A stretch of 64,000 nucleotides of DNA from Riptortus pedestris (GCA_019009955.1 CM032228.1:97608001-97672000), one strand, 5' to 3'; shown: positions 10,893-26,800, counted from the first letter of the stretch. Numbers and translations: made by a program. The notes: a model not told the origin generated them from the letters alone.

Positions 10893-12389
10893 TCTGGCTC
10901 TGAAAAAGATATTTATTTTAAACTATCTTTATTAATAGTTTTTAATTATTAGTTTGGTCTTATTATACATGTTTTATAATTTTTCATATGTTGTGTGGAG
11001 AAAAATTTGTTTTCTTCAAAATTCCATTTTATATTACAGACGTATTCAGTGAATAAAACCACTTTTTTTTCTCTCCGAAGTTTTTCGTTATCCCTTTTTT
11101 TTTACATTCGCATTTTAAAAAAAAATATTTTATGTTAAGTAACGTTGGTAAAAAAAAAAAAACAGAATAAAATTCTAGATCTGTCATTTTAAAGCTTAAT
11201 CCCCTTATTTTTTGAACAACGGTTGCTGGATCTATATCGGCAGAAAATTTCTTTACCTACTTTTAATTTTCAATAAGTTATAAAAGCTATAGTTTCAATT
11301 TTTTGAAGTCCACAGTAGCATTTTTGGAACGTGTTTATCTGCTTTTTCAAATGATGTTAAATTTTTTGAACAATGATTTTTTGTTGCTGGACAATAAGCC
11401 CTTTTAGTGGAGAAGAGTGTACGTACTGTTTAAGTTTGTAGGGGTTTACTTTATAGAATCTAGTGTAGTCGTGTAAGGAAAATAAAGTACAATAACCAGA
11501 AATCTTTAAAATAATATATATTTTAATGTCCTTAATAAATACTAAGCTCCACATTTATGGATAATTGGGACGGGTTAACTATGAGTTACCATTCTTCTTT
11601 GGCTAGGATGAATAAGGGATTTAGTTTAGGAACAAGAAATTGTATCTAAACAATTCTCAATAATTACATGGAAGTCAAACTATACTAATCTACGCTTATC
11701 ATGAGGCCTCACGCACTTTGTTGCCCGACACATACTTTTCAGTGGCTAACCAGTTAAGTCAGAACAAGGGTTCCGTCTTGACGCTTCCTTTTGGTCATAC
11801 TCCTTCCATTTCATTATTGGGCGTTCTCTACTGACGTTACCTGTCATTTTGTAACATTCCTATCCACTGATCTTATTCTTTGTAACTGAATTTTAGTTCT
11901 AGATTATGCATTTTAGATTCTGTCTAACCATTTCAGAGGGGTATTATCAATATCTGCCGTCACCAACGCTTGATACATTCCTTCTTTAGCGCACTAATTT
12001 GTTTCGAGCGTTGTCCATTCTTGTTATTCGGAGGTGTTTCGGTGAATAATTAATTTCGACAGCTAGGATTCTGATGATTAAACTCCTAAATATAAGAAGC
12101 ATATTTAAGAATTGCATCTGTGAAGGCTTAAATTACACTTTTCTTATTTTACCACGTAGTTATACAATATAAAGGACTTTGGTACCACAGCTTACCAAAA
12201 TAGTTGTAAAAAGTATACCGGTCAATCCATTCACTGGGGGTTCAAGATAATATATGGGGAGGACCTGGATATTTGTTAAGGAAGAGGATGCCACGAAGTC
12301 GGTCTAGGCAGGAACATAAATAGTCACACTTAATCATAATAAGGCTGTTTCTAAAACACATTTCTGACATACACCAATATTTTTTTCAG
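10893..12389. other. non-coding region upstream of the first visible GH31 exon
   Basis: A 3' SINE fragment (minus strand, about 11533-11627; TTGGGACGGGTTAAC...) is the only recognisable element. The missing 5' exon or exons and the promoter of the GH31 gene may lie here or further left, but no start exon could be chosen with confidence. Confidence 0.45.
11533..11627 (-). repeat. SINE 3' fragment
   Basis: Reverse complement of the SINE body and tail: TTAATAAATACTAAGCTCCAC (tail, diverged), GGGACGGGTTAACTATG and GGCTAGGATG. The tRNA-like head is absent. Confidence 0.5.
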
Positions 12390-14757
12390 TTGACACCCGA
12401 AGGAGTAAGACACGCTACCGACGGCTACGAGACCAGTGACACATTCAGCGATGGCGGAATATCCGAGGGTGAAAGTAGCGCACCAGAATCAGAAAATAAG
12501 TAAGTAATAATATTCTTATTGCTGTAGTTTCTATTGTTATCATTAAAATCTTCACGTCAAGTTTACGGTGAAAGTGTAGTTTAGTCCCCCCTTGGTGGCG
12601 CACTTTTCCAAATGAAGACCGCGGCCATTTTATTTTTCTAACTTTATCTTTTTTAACACTTAAGACTTTAGGGACCGCATTCAATAATTTCCAAAATACG
12701 CCATCGGTGGTTTTAACCGAGGGTGGGGCTTTTAATTTTAACTTATGTTTTTTTAACTCACCTAATTTGTTGGATCCTTAGACGGTGACGAAACAAGATG
12801 GCGTACGGGTGGGACTAAACTACACTTTAGCCCAAGTTTAGTTTTTACATCATATTAGTTTCTGTGTGTGTGTGTGTGTGAGTTTGTGTTATATTTGTAT
12901 TATCGTATGCACTGCTCCACGATTTCTACAGAATTGTAAAATGAGGTTTCCCATTTTAAAAAAATTCCCTTAAATGAAATCACAGTTAGTGGAATTTCAG
13001 TAGGTAGGTAATCCGCATAGTTTTGTCAGCATCTACGTGACTGATGTTTTATTTGTCCAATGTATGTCTACGCTATCAATCTGGAGGAGTTCGAACATTA
13101 TTAGCGTTATGCCTACTTCCGAGTTATATTTGATAAGGTGCAATTAAAATGAGTACAATTTCTTTATATTGAATTCCGCTGCTCTCTCGTGCCTGTAAAT
13201 AGTACCAATACATCGAGGTATGAGATCTAACGACCTAGGCACTAGGTTTATGATTAAGCCTCTGGCATTCACTTTTGGGATTTTTTGAGAGGTTTTGCAG
13301 AATCAGATTAAAAAGAAGATTTTGGAACCTATCTTCTTCAGTGTGCATATCTCTCTCCTCAATAGAAGCTAACCCCATGGAAGTTGAGCACATTGCTTCT
13401 GCCTATTTTTTGTTGTCGGTCTCCTTTTTTCTGCAGTACAGTATACCCCTAATGATAATGATTCACTGCTAGCCACCGGGGGACGCATTAATTTCATGTA
13501 CTTTCGGCCATTGGAACTCCACTAATCATTATTCTGCTAAGATCTACTATTCATTGAATATTTATGCCGAATTTCAGCTTGAACGTGCCATTACTGCGAT
13601 CCCGATTGAATTACTTTTCTACAAACTGACAGACAGAAATATTCAATTCCTTTCCCTCTCATCAGGAAAGTATTACACCCGTTAATAAAACACTATTTCG
13701 AGATTTGTTTTGAACTGAAAATCATCAAATACATGAACATTGAGTTAGCTAAAAAATTGTCTTATTTGTTCAATCTGCTGAATCATTGATGCCAAATTTA
13801 TTAAAAATATAACAACTTTTTAATGTTTTATTACAGAATGCCGCTTCCTGGTAGGGTGCGGAAGAAATCTCTTATTCCACCATCACACATTATATCGAAA
13901 ATCGAAGTAGACCAGGACAACAGAAGTGATATAACAGATCTCACGGATCCATCTCCAGGGAATTCAATAACTAGTGTCAACTCTATATCAAGCCTACTTA
14001 AAGAGAAACTCATGGTGAGAAAATTTTATGTAGTATTTACCAACTTATGTGTGCTAGAATTTATTTGTGGAAATAGTAATGGGGATTGTATTCCGCAACT
14101 CCTCAGTTAAGGTAGTATGCAAATGAACAAGAGGTGGGGGTGTAGATTCAGCTCTACAATCATGAAGAATACATTCTTTTTACTGCTATCCTGTAAAAGA
14201 AACCAGCTATTGAGTTTGTGCTCATGACACGGGTTTCGACAATTTTTCTCAAATGTCCATCGATTCTACCTAGGAGATAATGAGTTCAGTTCAAAATTAT
14301 ATGCATGAGAGCGTGCATGCGCACACCCACATATACGCACACGCGCGGACATACAAACACAAGCGTATATACACACTCACTCACACGCAATCACGTATGA
14401 AAGCACGCACGTCACACAAAAGTTCACACGCAACAGACAAATACATACATAATCCCATCCTTGCCAAAGATCTAGATTTTAAAATGCTCCTCGTCTTAGT
14501 TCTCTTTTATGGCATGTAAGTAGGACAATACTGAAGAGTAAATAAATGTTTATAGCCTGCATGGTATTACTGGCAAATAACTTTCATTATTCAACTTATG
14601 CACGTCTACAGGCTAAGGAGGGATGACTCTCTAACAACTCTGGTCTCAAGCGTCATGACTAAATTTTTCCTCGTAATGCTGTTATTGTTGGTTGCCCTGA
14701 TGCAGAAGGCAATTGGAAACCACTGCATTTTTTTGTGACTTGGCCTAATCGGTAGAT

Positions 14758-14821
<64 letters not shown>

Positions 14822-17800
14822 TAAAGCGAGCCTCATTTTCGTCATCTCCTAGGTAGGATAGGTGGACATTTTTCGAAAATGAATACAACCTCAATGGCTG
14901 ACTTGAAGTATTTTTGTCTTGTAAAGTCCCTTAGCAATGATTAAGGCTTAACCATGAGCTACGAGCGACAAGGATTACGTTTTCGCTGTAATGGGATAAA
15001 ATTCTACTAACATAAACATAACCTTTAATATACGGTATGTAGCAGTTTATCTTAAAACCAAGGATGAGTGATCACGAACACTTCAATAAGGTAAGTGTTA
15101 ATTTATATTTTAATCTAACGATATTGTGTTGTATATTGTATGTGTGCATATAGATACATATGTGTGTCTATTATTACAATTAAATATATTATCATTGTTT
15201 ATTGAGTATACGTGATACCTTTGCTCTAAATGACGTTAATATTTTTAGATGACTCTTCCAAGATCATTAAAGAGAAGGAAAAAGCCAAAAGAATATAAGC
15301 TAAGAGGGTTTGTTGCTATGCTATTCCTGTCTATTGTTTTTCTAGTTGGATTTGCCCATGTTTATTACCATCAACAGGTGTTACAGGTATCTAGAAAACT
15401 GCTTAATAAATAGATTTTGCTTTTTCCACCTAGTCTAAGGATAATTAAAATATAAAAATGTTATAGCTAATTAGTAACAAAATCATAAAGATAAGATACA
15501 AATTATAAGGCCACCCTACCACTAGTTTTATGTATATATGTGAAAGCATGTATGTATATACGTATACGTATATATATGAGCTGAGTCCTCAATGAAATCT
15601 TGAGACCTACACAGGTAGAATAGGATCATAAGGTGGGTGTTAATAAATTTTATTTAAATCAGAATATTGCATTCCTCAATTTTTTGCAAAACTATCACAT
15701 TAATACGGAATACATATTCAGAAGTAAAGGTTTCATGAATTATAAATTTATATATGCAATATTATGAAAAATTGTTCAAATTAAAATTCTACAATATCCC
15801 TACTTGTGTTAAAAAATTGAAATTGGTTTTTTATATGAAACATTTTTTAATAGAACCTAAATTCCATGATTTTTTTTTAACCTTCATTTTAGTTTGCCCA
15901 AATATAGACACTGTAGTGAGGCTAACATTGTATTAATCCTATTTCCTGTAAATATTCCATCAGAATTCACTTGCATGAGTAACATGCACATGTAGCGCTA
16001 CATACTTGAGGAAAATAGTACCTAATACTCCCTTCAGTAACACAAGATACGTGTTTGAGAAATACATATTTCTTTAGTGACTTAATTTATGTCATAAAAT
16101 GTTGCAATTTTTACTCTAATAATTTCCTCAAATATGAAAAGTAAGCGCACTACTTTTTTAACAATGCTAACTACTTTTGAAGTTACTACCCATCAAATTA
16201 TTGAAAACTGATCCAGTGGTTCTCACGCTATGTCCCTCTCGTAATACTTTCGCAGCCCCCCCCCGCCCTCCTAATTTTATTGAAACTTTTGATTATTTAT
16301 AACCAATTGACGTAGCAATCTCTTTAACTGCAAATAGCATTGTTTCTAAATATAAAAAATAGAACCAATTGTTAAATAACGTCCAATAAAACATATAATA
16401 AGTCAGTGATTGTTCAAGCTTTTTAAAGAAAATAAAAATATTAGTCTTAGGAAATCTGCTGGACTAATTTGAGTCGAGAAACCTTAAGGTCGTGTATTAC
16501 ACCATTACGCTCATCTCATTTTACTTCCCCGCCGTAAATATGTCTGACTACCATCATATGGCAATCCCGTTCTTATAATTTTTTTTCTTATAAAAAGACC
16601 GTCACGCAGGGGCTGTATAAACTAAGCAGATTTCCAACGCGCTGGTATAGAATACTAGTGACCTCACCTCATCATATATTCTCTATTTTTATATGCAAAA
16701 AACCGATGAGCAGAAAGGGCGCAGCCGAGTGCAGAAAACAAAGAAGTTCGAGCAGCTTGATTAGTATTTATGTTACGAAAAAATGCATATACATCAATTG
16801 TTTAACAAGATTGTTACTATAACATTTTACGAGCCGACTCATAGTTACGGAGATATTTTGAATTTTCGACCCCCCCCCCTCTCTCTCTCTATTCATAGTC
16901 CAATTTCAGCCACTGACAAATATGATCTTTAGTGTAGTCAGAAAAGTTTATATATTGCGTGTAGTATAGATAAAATAAACATTTTCGAGTTAGAACATAA
17001 AATCTTAATTCGCGACGTCATCATACAACGAATTTGCATGTTTATCGCATAATAAAGATCTCTTGAAAACATTATTTGGTATATGAGGTTTGAATAAAGT
17101 GGTTCGTGATATAGCAGCTCATTATGGCATGAGTAGGAATGGGAGTTTACTTATGGATGAAAACTAAAAAATCTAAATATCTCCGTTAATATTTATGATA
17201 TATGCTATAACAACATTTAAAGATCATTTAATTTGCAATAAGATTGGTTATTTCTTCTAGGGAAGCTGGGAGGTAGAGGAACGAATTAATCTGGATATAC
17301 ACAGTAGGCCTGTTTTCCTCTACAATACGTTTTATTTTTCACTGACTGCACTTTCAGAGCAACAGCTCCATCTTCAGCGCCTGCTGACACAAACAAAAAC
17401 CTGGAAATCATGCAACATGTTTGTTTATTTAAATTAACAATCTTAACTTAAAATTAACATGATTTCAATAGGTTTTTATTTGTGTCAGCAGGCACTGAAG
17501 ATGAGCTGTTGCTCTGAAAGTGCACTCTGTCAAAAATAAAACGTATTGTAGAAGAAAACAGGCCTATTGTGTACATCCAGATTTAGATTGGTTATGTACA
17601 ATTTTTCGATCCGATTTATAGTAACAGAGATATTTCAAATTTTCGAATCCCCCCTCTAACCACCCCTGCCCATTGGTCTGATTTCTGCAATTAACGAACT
17701 TGATATTTCTTTTTACATAAAACAGTTAGCTATCAAGTTTGGTAACAATTAAACAACAGACCTTGGCTTCCTCATCTCCTGGGTAGAATTAAGGACAATT

Positions 17801-20800
17801 TTCGAAAACCCCGTCATGAGTACAACCTCAATATCTGATTTCCCACAAGGTCACCTATTTAGGCAGAATGGACAAATGATTTCATTTAACGAGTAAATCA
17901 TTAAAAATATCTAATTATTACTAGGTAGCTGTTAAAGTAATAGTGATATAAAATTTTGTGTCCTGGTGTTGTTTCATAAATACATCTAGAATAATGAGCC
18001 GTTTATGAAATATATAAAGTTTATTACCTGATAAAGATAGTTAAAAATAAGATAACATTAATACAAAATGAATTAACATCAAATTTGCTATTTGCAGGCT
18101 AAAAAGCCTGTTTATTATTTTTAATCTAATAATGTAATGTTTGTTGTTTCAGAGAGCATATTTTGATAAAATAAGATTCAATAAAGAAGAAAGAATACTC
18201 AGACTGTTTAACAGTGAAGGTACATACAAATTAGTCATACAATATTAGAAGAAATAATTAAAAATATAAATTAAAAGAATAATCATCATCTTGGCATTTA
18301 GGATTTGTGAAAATCACTCCAATGAGTGGATAGAGCCTTTATTTGTGAATGTTCAACTTACTAAATTACTAGAGTTAACTAATGTTAAAATCTACTGCCA
18401 TTGACTGTATCACTAGAATACTTATTGCCAGTGTTTTGTTAAATATGCAGAACATTTACTATTTTGCATACAAATTATTATATTATTACATTTCTGAACT
18501 GATAGTATTTATTTTTTGTAAGTCTAACATGAAATGTGTTAGTGTAATGATAATTGATCAGGAAACAATCAAATGTTGTCAATAAAATTTGGACTAAACT
18601 GTCAGAATTGTATTTGTGTACTTTTTATGCTTTGGTAAAGGAAATAAGTTCATTTCTAAAACATCAGCAAAACTCCATGATTAAGATTGTTAGATTCCTC
18701 ATAATGATCGAGTGCCACATCACATCAACTTCTGATAAAATTTATTCTAAGATAAAATGTATTACATATTATGATGCTGTAATGCGCAGCCTTCCTCAGG
18801 GCTCTTTTAGAGATTTCGATCAGATGCATTGGAGCAGAGAAATCATAAATCAAGGTCAAATTAAATGCTTTTCAATGAAATAAATTCAAACATTTTCTTC
18901 ATTTATCTTAATAGGAGTATGAGGAAGTCATGGGGTGCCCACATCAGATTTTTTTATGAAAAAGCACAATAACCGCTTCTCCCCATATGCAGGCATTTTT
19001 CCAGATATACCATATCACCTAGTAAACTTTATTCAAGATTTTAACACATGTTTTAGCAGTTCCAGAGGAATATCACCAAGCCCAGGGGATGTATTATAAG
19101 TGTGAGGCCCCCCTCCCCATGGTCCAATCAATATTCAATGAGAATGTTCCCTTGTTGATCCTGGCAGAATTCACTCCTCTGACAGAATCCTTGTTGGAGT
19201 CATTTAACAACCTTATAGAACTTACAAGTCTATTAATGCTCTTGCATTTCATCAAATGCCACAGATTCACAAGCTTGTTCTTTTTTACACACCAAATTTG
19301 TTGTATTTCATCTCTTTTCAAAATATGCATTATATTTTACCTATGTCTTTTTTTCCACATTCTGAATGAAAGTTCTCTTTTAAAATGTCTCATTGAAGCA
19401 ATTTTCTCTATTTAACAATTTATTAGAAAAATGTATATAAAATTATTGTTATTTCCAATACTAAAATTATGAACGTTCATAATGATTGATACGTATCAAT
19501 CATATAATTTTTTGCAATAGTTTTGTCATTTTTATAATAAAAAAAACCTTTAAAATACATATTATTTTTTAAATGTAGCATTCATACACTTCTTTTAATA
19601 CTAACAATACGAGTAATTTGAAGCTCTATATAATTCATTATTCTGCTATTTTAAATATTACTTTTTTTTTCTTTTAGGAATGGAAATAGCATTGGGATAT
19701 TTAGGTGTTCAACTTCCCAATACTGATAGAGTCTATCACTGCCTTGAGCGGGATCAAGAGAAGGGTAAAGTTTGTTTAGAATGGATGCACAAAGCAAGAT
19801 TGTATCTAAGTTACAAAGAAGAAAAGTTAAAAGGAAAGGATCAAGGATTTAGATGCTATACTTTAACATGGGAAAGTTTGAGTCCAAACTCACGCCTTGT
19901 TGACTGCTTTGAAAATGGAGAATTTCATGGCCACTGGTAATAATAATTGTGGTTTCAAAGCTTTTCTACAATTTCAAATTTATTTAGCTGAAATGATTTA
20001 TTTGAAAGTGTTAGTTATACTTTATGTTTCGGTTGTTTTAGTGTTATTAAATATTATATTATGTTAAGACATCACTACCACTAATAATATGGCATATATT
20101 CATTGAAAACCATTTAATTAATAATAAGTAGGAATAAACATATCCTCCCCTATGTGTTGTCTATGTTCAAGTGAACATTTCTTTATATATGGTATGATTG
20201 ATGCTCTTCTGCTCCTCTCCAGCAGTCTCTTTGTCAAAGAAAATGCTAATTTTTGTTAGCTTAAATGCTTTTCTTCAGGCTGACCTTTGCTGCTACTACA
20301 GAATTGGTTGGCACTGAATAATTATTTAGTCTTTGGATTAAACCTACCTAAGCCAACTCAGTGGAAGCAGCAAATGCCACACTGAAGATGTTACCCAAAA
20401 TGTCTGTCAAAAATTTGACGACTTTGGACCAGGAAGTTGGAAGTGGAGCAGAATTCTTTTTACTTCCTAGTACACATTAAAGGAAGTATTTAAATCACAA
20501 AAAAATTCAGACTTAAATGGAATTATCCATTGTGACCCTCACTGAACCCATTTTTACCAGTTTCAGCATGACTTTGGTGTATCTTGGATAGTCTTAGAAT
20601 AATGAAATTTCATATTTGGGATTTTTCTGACATCTAATTGTGTCTCCACTTTTGACCGAAATCAAGAAAGGGGGAGGAGGTTGGATGGGGCAAATATTAA
20701 AACTTTCAAATTATTCCATACAAATTAGAAATATGTTAAGGGCAATTTTATTTATCATAAAAAGATCTATAAGTTATATCATAGGACATTTATCAATCCA

Positions 20801-23800
20801 ATGCATTGGAATGGAGATATCGTGTAGCACTTACTGAAGCAATGTGACCTAATATTTTCCCATATCAGAATTTTTTAATTTGTGTTTTCACTTTCCAAGT
20901 TCTGCTATGAGCCTCTTAAAGTCTTGGACTGTAAGTGTGATGTAAAAATATTTTCTAGGTTGACCTTATAAGATATTATAGAAATGATCTAAAGGATTGT
21001 CATGGAGAGAAATTATTCCTCAGTACATCTTTTTAATCTATCTACATTCAGTTTCCTTGAAAATCACTTCGTATGTTTTATTCTGCTGATTGTATTTTGT
21101 TCTTCTAGAAAGCTGTTACATTTCTATTTCAGTTAATGGTTACCATTACTTCACTTTCTCAATCATATTGATATATCCAATTCTGGTATTGTTTAATTTT
21201 GTTATTATTATTCGTTTTGTTGTTTCATTTCTTTTAAAGGGAAATCACTTTTGTTGTGGTGGCCGTAAATGAGTAAATTATTAAAATGGCCAAATGTTTC
21301 TTGTCAGCTAATTTTCTTTTTAAACAAAAGTAACAAATATCCTAGAACACATTCAACAGTAGATATCTCCTTGACAGGGTGTATGGGGGGGGGGATTTTT
21401 CATTGTAATTAAAGATTTAATCATCTCATTCTTAAGGGATAAGCAAAATAATTGTTAAAATGTTCTCCTTCCATAATAATTTGTGTTTTACAAAGAGTAT
21501 TTGTATTATAAGATGTTTTAAATGTTTTAGGTATGGTGGAGGGAGGACTCTTGGTATGGCATGGCCAGTGGAACTTGGTAAAGTTGAAATGTCACCCTTC
21601 GTTACAGGATATATTGGAACTCATAGATGGGGGAGTGTATTAAAGAGATATTTCATTAACTCTAGAGGTGTAGCAATATCTATTGATCCACAAACACCTT
21701 TGTATGTTTCTATAAATGCTGAGGAAAAAACCCGACTTTGCTTAGAGGTAAGTGAATTATTACACATTGCCTAATTTTATTGAATAGCTAGATGTTTGTT
21801 TGCCCATACATTATATTTTCATTTATGCGTATAAATATAATTAGAATTTTACATGGACACTTATGCTTTAATCACAATAAACATATATCTCATTGTGAAA
21901 ATTCAGGACATTTTTTGCTCCTTGTAACTGTTCAACAAATAAATGAAGTTGAAATGTTTGCTTTTCTGTCAGTTCTGTATATTTTTCTGCTTCAATATCA
22001 ATAGAAATCATATTTCAATTATATTAATTCCTCATGTTTTTAAAAACTTGTTTCAATAACTCAAAACCTATAATGTTATTTCTCAATACGCTTGTCTATA
22101 TATTAACTGGTGCTAAATGTCTTGAAACAATCCGAAGTATTTCTTTGATTTCTGAAGAATTTTAATTCTTTCAATAGAGTAGTACCTTGAGTCACAGAAA
22201 TATCTGTCAATCTTCTAAAGACATATCCTTCCTATTACTGTAAGACCAAATTTCTTCTACCTTTTAATACTGTTTCTTAACTCAACATTGATGCTATTTA
22301 ATTATAATATTTACATAAGTATTCAGTGTGATGCATAAATGTGCTTTATGACAGCAATATGTTGGGTGTAACTGACAGCATATAACAGATGGTGATAGTA
22401 TTACAAAGTCTGCCTTCTTCAAAATGGTTTATTTAAATGTGCAGTACTTTCGGAGGCTTGAGCAAAACGTTTTAATTATCAGAGGATACAGACTTCTTAA
22501 TTGTCAATAGGTCTTGTAAATGAACTTCTTAAAAAGATTGCAAAGGCTCACTCAATTTTTTGTAGATACAATTGCTGTTTTTAAATACATGTTTTACCTC
22601 ATTAAAATAATTTCTAGAAATACTTGTTTTGGGGAAAAAAATGTTTCCTTTCTTTTTTAGGCCAGGCATGATGATTTTGCATACATTACTCATAAAGGCC
22701 TCCCGAAATTGAATTACTCTGTCTGCACATCAAGTAATATGAAGTTGTTGCACTCATTTTTATCTGAGAAATCTCTTTGGGATGGAGCCAAGCAATCTGA
22801 CTTAGAAGTGATCAATAAGCTTTTGGCTGAACCTGTTTGGCAGATAGCTCCACCAGAAAAGAAATCACTTATTGAATCAGCTATTGTAAATTACACTGAA
22901 GATGTTATCAGCCTTGGTTTTCTCCGTCAAGGTTAGATACGTTATTATTCTATGAAGAAACATTATTTATTTGCATATTTTTAACTCTCTCAGGGCATCT
23001 CTTTAGGAGCACATCTGACTCAACTATTATAAATCAATACTTCTTAATCACAAGCTTGTAATCTCAATAGTTTTAACTTGATATATCTTTGTCACATAAT
23101 GCTCACTGATATAATAAAAAATGCATTCAGAAAATTAAAGAAATCAATCATATTATTAAAAAATAAGACTGTCATCTTGGTTTCCGTTATTTTGAAACCA
23201 CCAAAGATGGCCATTGCACTCTCCTTAACTAGTGAGTCTGCATTCTTGTTTCATTCCATGGTGTCCTCCAGACCTACCTTATCTCTCTTGTTCCAGATAT
23301 GTTTTACTGAATGTTATCTGCATTCTTCTAATATTCTGGAATCTACTTCAATAGGACACCAATACTTTATAGCTGTTTTACTGTCTGTGCAAATAAATAT
23401 TGAATCTCTATGCTTTTCTAATGGTCTGATTCCTTCGATTAAAGTGTCACCTTGAAATCCTGTCATGTATGTCCCAAAAGATGTCACCTTCCTAATCTCT
23501 AGAAAATGAATTAACTTTCCACCCATGTTGTTCTATCAGGATTATAAATCAGTATTAAAAGCTAGTCTTTGAATACCTAGCAATCTTTTCCTTATGTATA
23601 TCTTCTATGTGGAAGGCTACCTATGTGTCCCATAACCCGATGGTCTTATAAATCCACATAATCCCCTTTTGTTATATTCCCCAGTAGCCATTTCCCCTAA
23701 TAAAAGAAATACTTTTCTCACAATATCATCCACCTATTTCTTTTTTGTTGTTGCTCTCCAAAAATTCATCTTAGATTTGACTTCTAAATGAAAAAAAGAA

Positions 23801-26800
23801 AAGAATTTATTTGTGTTTATTTCCACACTAGTGGTCATAATTTTTGTATGTCCGTGACCTAACTCTATATTTAAGCATTTCATCTAATAAGATCAAACTC
23901 GTTAATGACTGGAATCTGACTTGGAGAAGGCAGCGGGGGATTTAGAGGAGAGAGGAAAGCAAAATTATTATGGATTAGGGAAATATATATCTTCATTATT
24001 ATCTGATGGATAGAAAATTTTACTTAACTAGTCTTGATTGTTGTTTAATACTTTTATTTTCTATAACTCAATATTAACCTGTGGCTTTAAAAATCTCCCC
24101 CATATGCCCTGCTTAAATTTCAAATCCTGTCTATCTAGAGGAAAAAAAATTATTTATTAGTGTCTACTTTTTGCTACTAATGCTAATTGGGACTGGTTAT
24201 CTACAGGTTACCACCCTCTTCTAGCCAGGGTGGAACTCAAGATTTTCTTTTATGTGCTTGTCGCTAAATAAATATCCATAGCACATGTGAGAATCGAACT
24301 CACAACTCTGGTTTACCAAGTGCCATAAAGACCAATGCCTTAACTCAGAGTTATTCCTTATTTTCCTACTTCTTTGTTGGTAGGCTTCCAAAAATGGAGA
24401 ATAGGTGGTGTAGATTAGTTAGTCATCTTAATTTATTCAGTCTCTGTGTGCCAGACTTTTCCCTTTGACAATACAAATCACCTCCAAATAGTCTTCAAAT
24501 TTTGAACTCTCAGGATTCTATTCCTTGTAAATGCATTGATTTTCTTTCCATGCATTGAGTATATTTCCTCTTGCAATTAGTGAAATATCATAGACCTGGG
24601 AAAAAAGTGTATATTCTTTACAAGTAATTACAATGTGTTTTGCTGTCTATTAAATGTTTATGACTGCCACATTTTTGGGAAAAATTCATTTTTTTTAAAA
24701 AAGCAAAAATCATATTATAATTGCCTTTCATTTGCACTGTGATTATCTCTTCTTTCCATATTGTTCCACTTAGAATACAAATTTTCCTACTTAAATAAAA
24801 AGAATATAATTATTTCAGGAAGCAACACTCCTCTTGCAGATATAATTATAAAATGAAAATCAGAAATTCTCTTAATTTTCTTCTAAATGTTCTTTAGCTG
24901 TTCATATGTTATTTAAGGTAAGGGCAGTCATTTTTAAATAACTTCTTAATATTAATTGATTTATTTATTTATTTTTAAGGACATGTTCTTCTTAATGAGC
25001 ATTGGCAGAGACATGTAGGTGATCTAACAATGGATTCTGAGCGATTTCCAACGATGAATGACACTATTGACATTATTCACAGGCGAGGCTTCAAAATAGC
25101 TTTGACCGTTCAGCCATTCATTGCAACTGAAAGTTCAAATTTTGCAACAGCTGTTCAAAAAGGATTATTAGTAAGTTAGCAATTGTTCTAAGCCTATGGT
25201 TAAGAAATAAGGGATTAATTAAAAGTGCAACAGTAATGACTAAATTAATTTTATTTTTCTTATGATTAAGGATTTATTCAGTCCGGTTTATAATGTGGTC
25301 CAAAACTCATAATTTTAAAGGTTTTTTTTTTTTTAAATATAATTTTATTTTCTTGTGATTTCTGCTGTTACCAACCCAAATGTTTTGTTTTCTTGCCCTT
25401 TGTTGGCTAATATTTTGTATTTTAAAGAACATATTCAGGAATTTCTTAAAATATTGGTGTGTAATTTTAGAATTTTTTATTAAAAGATAATACTCGGTTT
25501 TCTTTATACTTGCTCTAGGTTAATGAAAGAGGAGGTGAATTTAGAACTGTTCCAGCTCTTACTAAATATAAGTCAGCAGCTAGTGCTGGAATGTTTGATA
25601 TAACCAATAATAACACGATGCCTTGGGTCCATGAAAAACTAAGAGAACTAAATAAGAGCTACCAGATTGATGCGTTCTATTTAGATATGGGTAAGTTGTA
25701 TTTTTGCCAAATAATTAATTTGCTTGATCATTTGAGTTTTGAAAGCTCGTTACAGAAAAAAACTGATAATTATTTAATACTCTATGAACTTTTGAAAATT
25801 GTATGTTCTGATGGACATCATTTCTTAAGGGTGTGTATAAACACACACAGATCTCATTTTATACTGCTAAAGAATTTAAATGATCTAGTGCACGGTTTTA
25901 AAATGTAAAATCAGAGTGAAATCTTAGGATCTCGATTAAAGGGTTGAAAATTGCTGGATCCAAATACAAAAATTTATATGTATCGATGAATTTAAATGAT
26001 TTTTTTCTCAAGAAAACAGCCTTATTTTTTGCAATGATGTTCTCTCTGTTACGAGGAAAACATTTTGTTGGCCAGTGTTGTTATCAAACTTATTTAAATA
26101 TTTTGTGTAAAACTAAAAATCAAGTTTGTTAGTGGCTGAAATCGGGCTGAAGGAGAAGAGGGGAAAATCAAAATATTTCTGTTATTATAAGTTATGTAAA
26201 ATATTATATAGCCACTCTTACTTCAAATTTAATTTCCTACAATTGTGGTTAAATATAGTTTTTCTTTAACTATATATTTTATTTAATAATATCAACCTGA
26301 GATAGTTGCATTTTTTAGTTTTTAGTATTCAGTATACCCCATTCCTACTCACTTCGCATAAAAAATAAAGATATATATCATCAACCACCTTATTTCAAAT
26401 GTAAGTAAGATATATTTTTTATGAGACAATAGAGGGGGGTTAGAGATAGCATAAAATGGAAAATTTTTGTTTGATCTTTATGAAATTGAGTATTTAAGTA
26501 TTTCATGTGAAAAGAAAAGTAAGTTCATTAATGGATAAATCACCCAGGAGCAGGGGGAGACAGAATTTGAAGGGGAAGCGGTTTTGAGTAGGGGGAAACC
26601 AAAATTCAAAATATCTGCATTATTATGACTCGGATCAAAATATGTTGTAGAACCAATCTTGTTGAAAATGTAATATTCTACACTTGTTCTATACATTTTT
26701 TCTCCAACTGGAATATTAACCAAGTTAAATATATTTTCTAGTTAGTCCTGGTCCACTTCTACTTCGACCATAAATAAGACTATAGTCATCCACTAGCCAT

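Noticed and set aside
14280..14519. 79-codon plus-strand ORF
   Set aside because: It runs through the irregular CA-rich tract, so its composition is low complexity.
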